From the NCBI GenBank assembly GCA_019634245.1, contig JAHQVR010000108.1, forward strand, positions 1 to 8,328: a DNA stretch of 8,328 nucleotides. The letters run 5' to 3'. The notes under the pieces are model-generated. The model was not told where the DNA came from. It searched no databases and worked only from the letters and a program-made list of their open reading frames with translations. The DNA is from Gammaproteobacteria bacterium (GTDB taxonomy: Bacteria; Pseudomonadota; Gammaproteobacteria; Granulosicoccales; Granulosicoccaceae). Every line of letters begins with the position of its first letter. The first letter of the stretch is position 1. Of this stretch, positions 5,127 to 8,328 are shown piece after piece. The translations under genes and the position numbers were made by a program.

Positions 5127-6785
5127 ATGTATCAGAGCACAGCATTTGACGAACAGTTTCTTGCAGCTCGGAATGCGCAGTTTCGTGATCAAGTGGCGCG
5201 CCGTGTTGATGGGTCGTTAACCGAAGATGAATTTAGACCGCTTCGTTTAATGAACGGCCTATATTTGCAACTGCATGCATACATGCTGCGTGTTGCCATT
5301 CCCTACGGCACACTCAATTCCAATCAGTTAATACAGTTGGCGGCGATTGCGGAAAGGTGGGATAAAGGTTACGGCCATTTTACCACCCGTCAGAATATTC
5401 AATTCAACTGGCCCAAGCTCGCTGACGTACCGGACATTTTGGAGGCACTTGCCGAAGTCAATCTGCATGCCATTCAAACCTCTGGCAACACGATTCGCAA
5501 CATTACTTCAGATCATTTTGCTGGAGCGGCAGCGGATGAGCTTGAAGACCCTAGACCCATTGCTGAACTGCTAAGACAGTGGTCTACGGACCACCCCGAA
5601 TTTCAATTTTTACCGCGTAAATTTAAAATAGCTGTCACTGGATCACCGAATGATCGGGCGGTGACTAAGGCCCATGACATCGGCCTGCAAGCAGTAGCTA
5701 AAAATGGAGACATCGGTTATCGAGTGTTGGTCGGTGGTGGGCTAGGGCGGACGCCCGTCATTGGCCAGGTGATAAACGACTATGTGTCCAAGCAGAGTTT
5801 GTTGCCTTACTTGGAGGCCATATTAAGTGTCTATAACACGTGGGGCAGACGTGATAACAAATACAAGGCACGGATAAAAATCACGCTCCGAGAAACTGGT
5901 CTGGAGGAGTTCAAACGCCTGGTTGACCAGCGTTATCAGGTAATCGCCAAAGCGTTCCAGGGATTCGATCAACGTCAACTTTCAGCGATTGAGTCTCAAT
6001 TCTCGGTGCCACCGTTCGCTGAGCGCGATGTTTCTTTCTTTAGTGACGCTTATCAATCCAAACCGCAGTTTAAGCAATGGTATGACAGGAATACCACTAC
6101 CCACCGACACAACGACTATCGGCTTGTCACGGTATCGTTAAAAGAGCATGGTCAAACGCCAGGCGATGCGACGTCGGGCCAAATGCGTGTGTTAGCTGAC
6201 CTTGCAAAATCGTTTTCGTATGATGAGCTGCGAATCAGTCATGAGCAGAACATTGTATTGCCGCACGTACACAAGGCCGATTTGCCCAATATTCATAGAA
6301 TATTGAAGACTCATGGATTAGCGACAGCAAACATCGGTCTCATTTCCGACATCATTGCCTGCCCGGGGTTGGATTACTGCTCGCTGGCGACTGCTCGCTC
6401 GATTCCTGTAGCCAAGCAAATTGCGCAACGATTTGATGAACTCAAGATTGAGCATGAGATTGGCGATATCAAAGTCAAGATCTCTGGCTGCATTAATGCG
6501 TGTGGCCATCATCATGTGGCTCACATCGGGATACTCGGATTGGATCGCGCCGGTGTAGAGAACTATCAAATCACTCTCGGTGGAGATGCGACAGAAAATG
6601 CGGCACTAGGCGATCGCGCTGGCCCCGGATTTTCCCATCTGGAAATAGTGCCGGCCATCGAACGGATTATCAAGGTGTATCTGGAGTTGCGACGCTGTAG
6701 AGCGGAGAGCTTTATTGAGACCTACCGGCGAGTTGGTATGACACCGTTCAAAGCCACGCTATACCCAGCGAGTAACGCAGCGTAG
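5127..6785 (+). CDS. cysI: Siroheme/[4Fe-4S] sulfite reductase hemoprotein (nitrite/sulfite reductase family)
   Basis: The product is 552 residues and catalyses the six-electron reduction of sulfite to sulfide in the cytosol. The duplicated ferredoxin-like half-domain appears first (RLMNGLYLQLHAYMLRVAIPYG, 40-61). GHFTTRQNIQFNW (83-95) carries Arg88, TSGNTIRNITSD has Arg124, and LPRKFKIAVTGSPNDR (162-177) has Lys165 and Lys167. These correspond to the anion-binding Arg/Arg/Lys/Lys set of E. coli CysI. The cluster and siroheme ligands are complete: Cys412 and Cys418 (CPGLDYC) and Cys455 and Cys459 (CINAC), followed by GHHHVAHIG. Length is normal and no break is seen. The close link to DUF2849, DUF934 and a ferredoxin-NADP reductase suggests ferredoxin as donor rather than a CysJ flavoprotein. 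Nitrite as an alternative substrate is possible, but the neighbours favour assimilatory sulfite reduction. Confidence 0.93.
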   Translation: MYQSTAFDEQFLAARNAQFRDQVARRVDGSLTEDEFRPLRLMNGLYLQLHAYMLRVAIPYGTLNSNQLIQLAAIAERWDKGYGHFTTRQNIQFNWPKLADVPDILEALAEVNLHAIQTSGNTIRNITSDHFAGAAADELEDPRPIAELLRQWSTDHPEFQFLPRKFKIAVTGSPNDRAVTKAHDIGLQAVAKNGDIGYRVLVGGGLGRTPVIGQVINDYVSKQSLLPYLEAILSVYNTWGRRDNKYKARIKITLRETGLEEFKRLVDQRYQVIAKAFQGFDQRQLSAIESQFSVPPFAERDVSFFSDAYQSKPQFKQWYDRNTTTHRHNDYRLVTVSLKEHGQTPGDATSGQMRVLADLAKSFSYDELRISHEQNIVLPHVHKADLPNIHRILKTHGLATANIGLISDIIACPGLDYCSLATARSIPVAKQIAQRFDELKIEHEIGDIKVKISGCINACGHHHVAHIGILGLDRAGVENYQITLGGDATENAALGDRAGPGFSHLEIVPAIERIIKVYLELRRCRAESFIETYRRVGMTPFKATLYPASNAA

Positions 6786-6873
6786 GTATTGAGGTTTACG
6801 GTTCTATGAGGTTGGTAAAGTCGCTGTTCATCCTCAGTGAATTCCTCGCACTAACAACGGACCAAAGGAAAGT

Positions 6874-7293
6874 ATGAGCATATTAGTCACTGATAGCGGT
6901 TTTAGCACTGACGATTGGCTTGGGCAGATCGAGGAGTATGACGAAAGCATCGATTCGGGCCCCGCAGTGGCCATTGATCTGCCTAGCCATGTGGATCCTA
7001 GTTCGCTGACAAATCATCTCGACACGTTGCAATTGATTCGAGTGGACTTTCCTTCGTTCTCCGATGGACGCGGGTTTACAGTGGCGCGGTTAATTCGATT
7101 GATGGGATACCAAGGTCGTCTGCGTGCAGTTGGTCACCTGATTGCCGATCAATACGCCATGGCGCGTCGATCTGGTTTTGATGAAGTAGAAATCAGCGCA
7201 GAGTTAGCCGCCCGGCAACCCGCACACCAATGGTTATTCCGTGCGGATTGGCGGGCTCATGATTATCAAACTCGATTGAGTCAATCTATTTAA
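6874..7293 (+). CDS. DUF934 family protein associated with sulfite reduction
   Basis: The product is 139 residues. The core FPSFSDGRGFTVARLIR (59-75), then GYQGRLRAVGHLIADQYAMARRSGFDEVEI (78-107), is the hallmark of DUF934, a family often annotated as a probable oxidoreductase for sulfite reduction because it follows cysI. No cysteine, nucleotide-binding loop or flavin motif is visible, so an enzymatic role is not supported by the sequence itself. A structural or regulatory partner is equally possible. AGGAAAG at 6866-6872 is a good ribosome-binding site for ATG 6874. The 88 bases separating it from cysI are long for this operon and hold no gene. TGAGG (6807-6811) and CCTCA (6832-6836) could pair weakly there. 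The next gene starts 23 bases downstream. Confidence 0.88.
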   Translation: MSILVTDSGFSTDDWLGQIEEYDESIDSGPAVAIDLPSHVDPSSLTNHLDTLQLIRVDFPSFSDGRGFTVARLIRLMGYQGRLRAVGHLIADQYAMARRSGFDEVEISAELAARQPAHQWLFRADWRAHDYQTRLSQSI

Positions 7294-7316
7294 GTACAAC
7301 ATAGAGACTAACTCAA

Positions 7317-8114
7317 ATGGATTTCAGCACTGAAACAGTGACCGACATAAAGCATTGGTCTGATAGCCTGTTTTCGTTTCGCACCTCTCGTCCAGAGTCC
7401 CTGAGATTCCAATCCGGCGAATTCCTCATGTTGGGGTTAATGACTGAGGATACGGCAGCTGGTGTGCAGAAACCCTTGATGCGGGCCTATTCGATCGCCT
7501 CCCCAGCCTGGCATGAAGAATTGGAGTTCTATTCCATCAAGGTGTCCGATGGTGCTTTAACTTCTCGGCTACAACACATCAAACCGGGCGACCACGTATT
7601 GTTGAAGCCAAAACCAGTGGGAACCCTGTTAGTTGATGCATTGCTTCCGGGTGAAAGGTTGTGGTTGTTTGCAACGGGCACTGGAATCGCGCCCTTTGCA
7701 TCGATTTTGCGGGATCCTGAAACCTATCAGAAGTTTGAGCAAATTATCGTGACTCATACTTGTCGTAAACGGGTAGAACTCGACTACGGCAAGCAACTTA
7801 TGCAGCAGTTGCAGCACGATGAAATCTTGCTCGAACTGATCGGCAGTGAGCACTTGAGCAAATTGGTTTATTACCCAAAGACGACAAGGGAAGGCCGGGC
7901 CAGTACGGGGCGGATTACCACATTGCTGAAAAACCGAATGGTGTTTGACGACCTAGGCCTTGACGGACTCTTTCCGCATACCGATCGCGCCATGGTGTGT
8001 GGTTCCAAGGGTTTTAATCGTGAGATCACAACCCTCTTAGAGCAGTACGGTTTGGAAGAGGGCTCACGTTCAGATCCCAGGCAGTTTGTGTTGGAAAGAG
8101 CGTTCGTAGACTAA
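7317..8114 (+). CDS. fpr: Ferredoxin-NADP+ reductase
   Basis: The product is 265 residues, the normal size for bacterial Fpr. It transfers electrons between NADPH and ferredoxin or flavodoxin through FAD. The FAD domain comes first: RAYSIASP at 56-63 is the RxYS flavin-binding motif, and GDHVLLKPKPVGTL (91-104) contacts the pyrophosphate. The NADP domain follows, with FATGTGIAPFAS (118-129), THTCRKRVELDY (146-157) and MVCGS (226-230). The C-terminus FVLERAFVD has the extended bacterial FPR tail after the aromatic position. Placed last in the sulfite-reduction operon, it most likely reduces the ferredoxin that feeds the reductase. Only a weak ribosome-binding site (AGAGACTAA) precedes the ATG, but the N-terminus STETVTDIKHWSDSLFSFRT fits the family start well. 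Confidence 0.92.
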   Translation: MDFSTETVTDIKHWSDSLFSFRTSRPESLRFQSGEFLMLGLMTEDTAAGVQKPLMRAYSIASPAWHEELEFYSIKVSDGALTSRLQHIKPGDHVLLKPKPVGTLLVDALLPGERLWLFATGTGIAPFASILRDPETYQKFEQIIVTHTCRKRVELDYGKQLMQQLQHDEILLELIGSEHLSKLVYYPKTTREGRASTGRITTLLKNRMVFDDLGLDGLFPHTDRAMVCGSKGFNREITTLLEQYGLEEGSRSDPRQFVLERAFVD

Positions 8115-8207
8115 CGAATTCGGTCTGCCTCACCGGCATCACACTCAACCAAAAGCCAACGAATGCCACAAAAAAGCGCCAGTGCGTGAAATAAATTTTC
8201 CGCTCAG

Positions 8208-8239
8208 AGCCGCCTGTAATGGGGCTTTTGGGTTTTCTT
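8208..8239 (+). terminator. Rho-independent terminator after fpr
   Basis: AGCC (8208-8211), one bulged G, then CC (8213-8214) pair with GG (8221-8222) and GGCT (8223-8226) around the loop TGTAAT. TTTT, GGG and TTTTCTT follow. This is a reasonable intrinsic terminator about 95 bases after the fpr stop and closes the operon. Confidence 0.6.
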
Positions 8240-8328
8240 ACACAGAAGTATATTAGAGGCAACGTGTGTGCAAGCTTGAAGTCCGATAGTAGTTCTCAAC
8301 GAAGGCGAGGTGCTCTTCGGGAAACTAA
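8240..8328. other. Right-edge intergenic sequence without a recognised gene
   Basis: No convincing coding frame, RNA gene or repeat is visible here. CGAAG (8300-8304) and CTTCG (8315-8319) could form a small stem, but the sequence stops too soon to interpret it. Confidence 0.4.

Overview
The window looks like a piece of a proteobacterial chromosome, most likely a marine-type gammaproteobacterium or a relative. This rests on gene content only: a DUF6524 membrane protein, a DUF2849 / sulfite reductase / DUF934 / ferredoxin-NADP reductase cluster, and a CbiX/SirB chelatase. Base composition is mosaic. The left edge is GC-rich and repetitive, the next gene (1436-2104) is clearly AT-rich, and the right half is balanced. 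This suggests the left 2.2 kb is accessory DNA beside core metabolic genes.

Left region (1-2240). The window opens inside a long gene whose visible part starts with Thr-Pro-Ser-Pro minisatellite repeats. An acidic linker, a hydrophobic Gly/Ala-rich segment ending in a YP..GEGSD motif, and a small C-terminal domain follow. Four bases later comes a 222-residue gene. The pair reads as the C-terminal tip of a polymorphic (RHS/PAAR/pyocin-like) toxin plus its immunity protein. Directly behind the immunity gene, in the same frame after its stop, is a 43-codon remnant whose end clearly resembles the immunity protein's own C-terminus. It looks like the orphan tail of a second immunity allele.

Middle region (2240-3553). 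Two small membrane-protein genes lie here: a DUF6524 protein, and an unrecognised protein that probably starts upstream of its first conventional start codon. A 10-bp perfect inverted repeat follows and may end transcription between convergent units.

Right region (3554-8240). This is an assimilatory sulfite-reduction locus. On the minus strand are an Lrp/AsnC-type regulator and a sirohydrochlorin chelatase, the last step of siroheme synthesis. Divergent from them, across an AT-rich intergenic region with repeated ATATTCT elements, run DUF2849, siroheme/4Fe-4S sulfite reductase (cysI type), DUF934 and ferredoxin-NADP reductase, closed by a rho-independent terminator. The apparent logic is that SirB supplies siroheme, the reductase turns sulfite into sulfide, Fpr probably supplies electrons through ferredoxin, and the Lrp-like protein probably controls the locus. 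No cysH and no cysG is present in the window.
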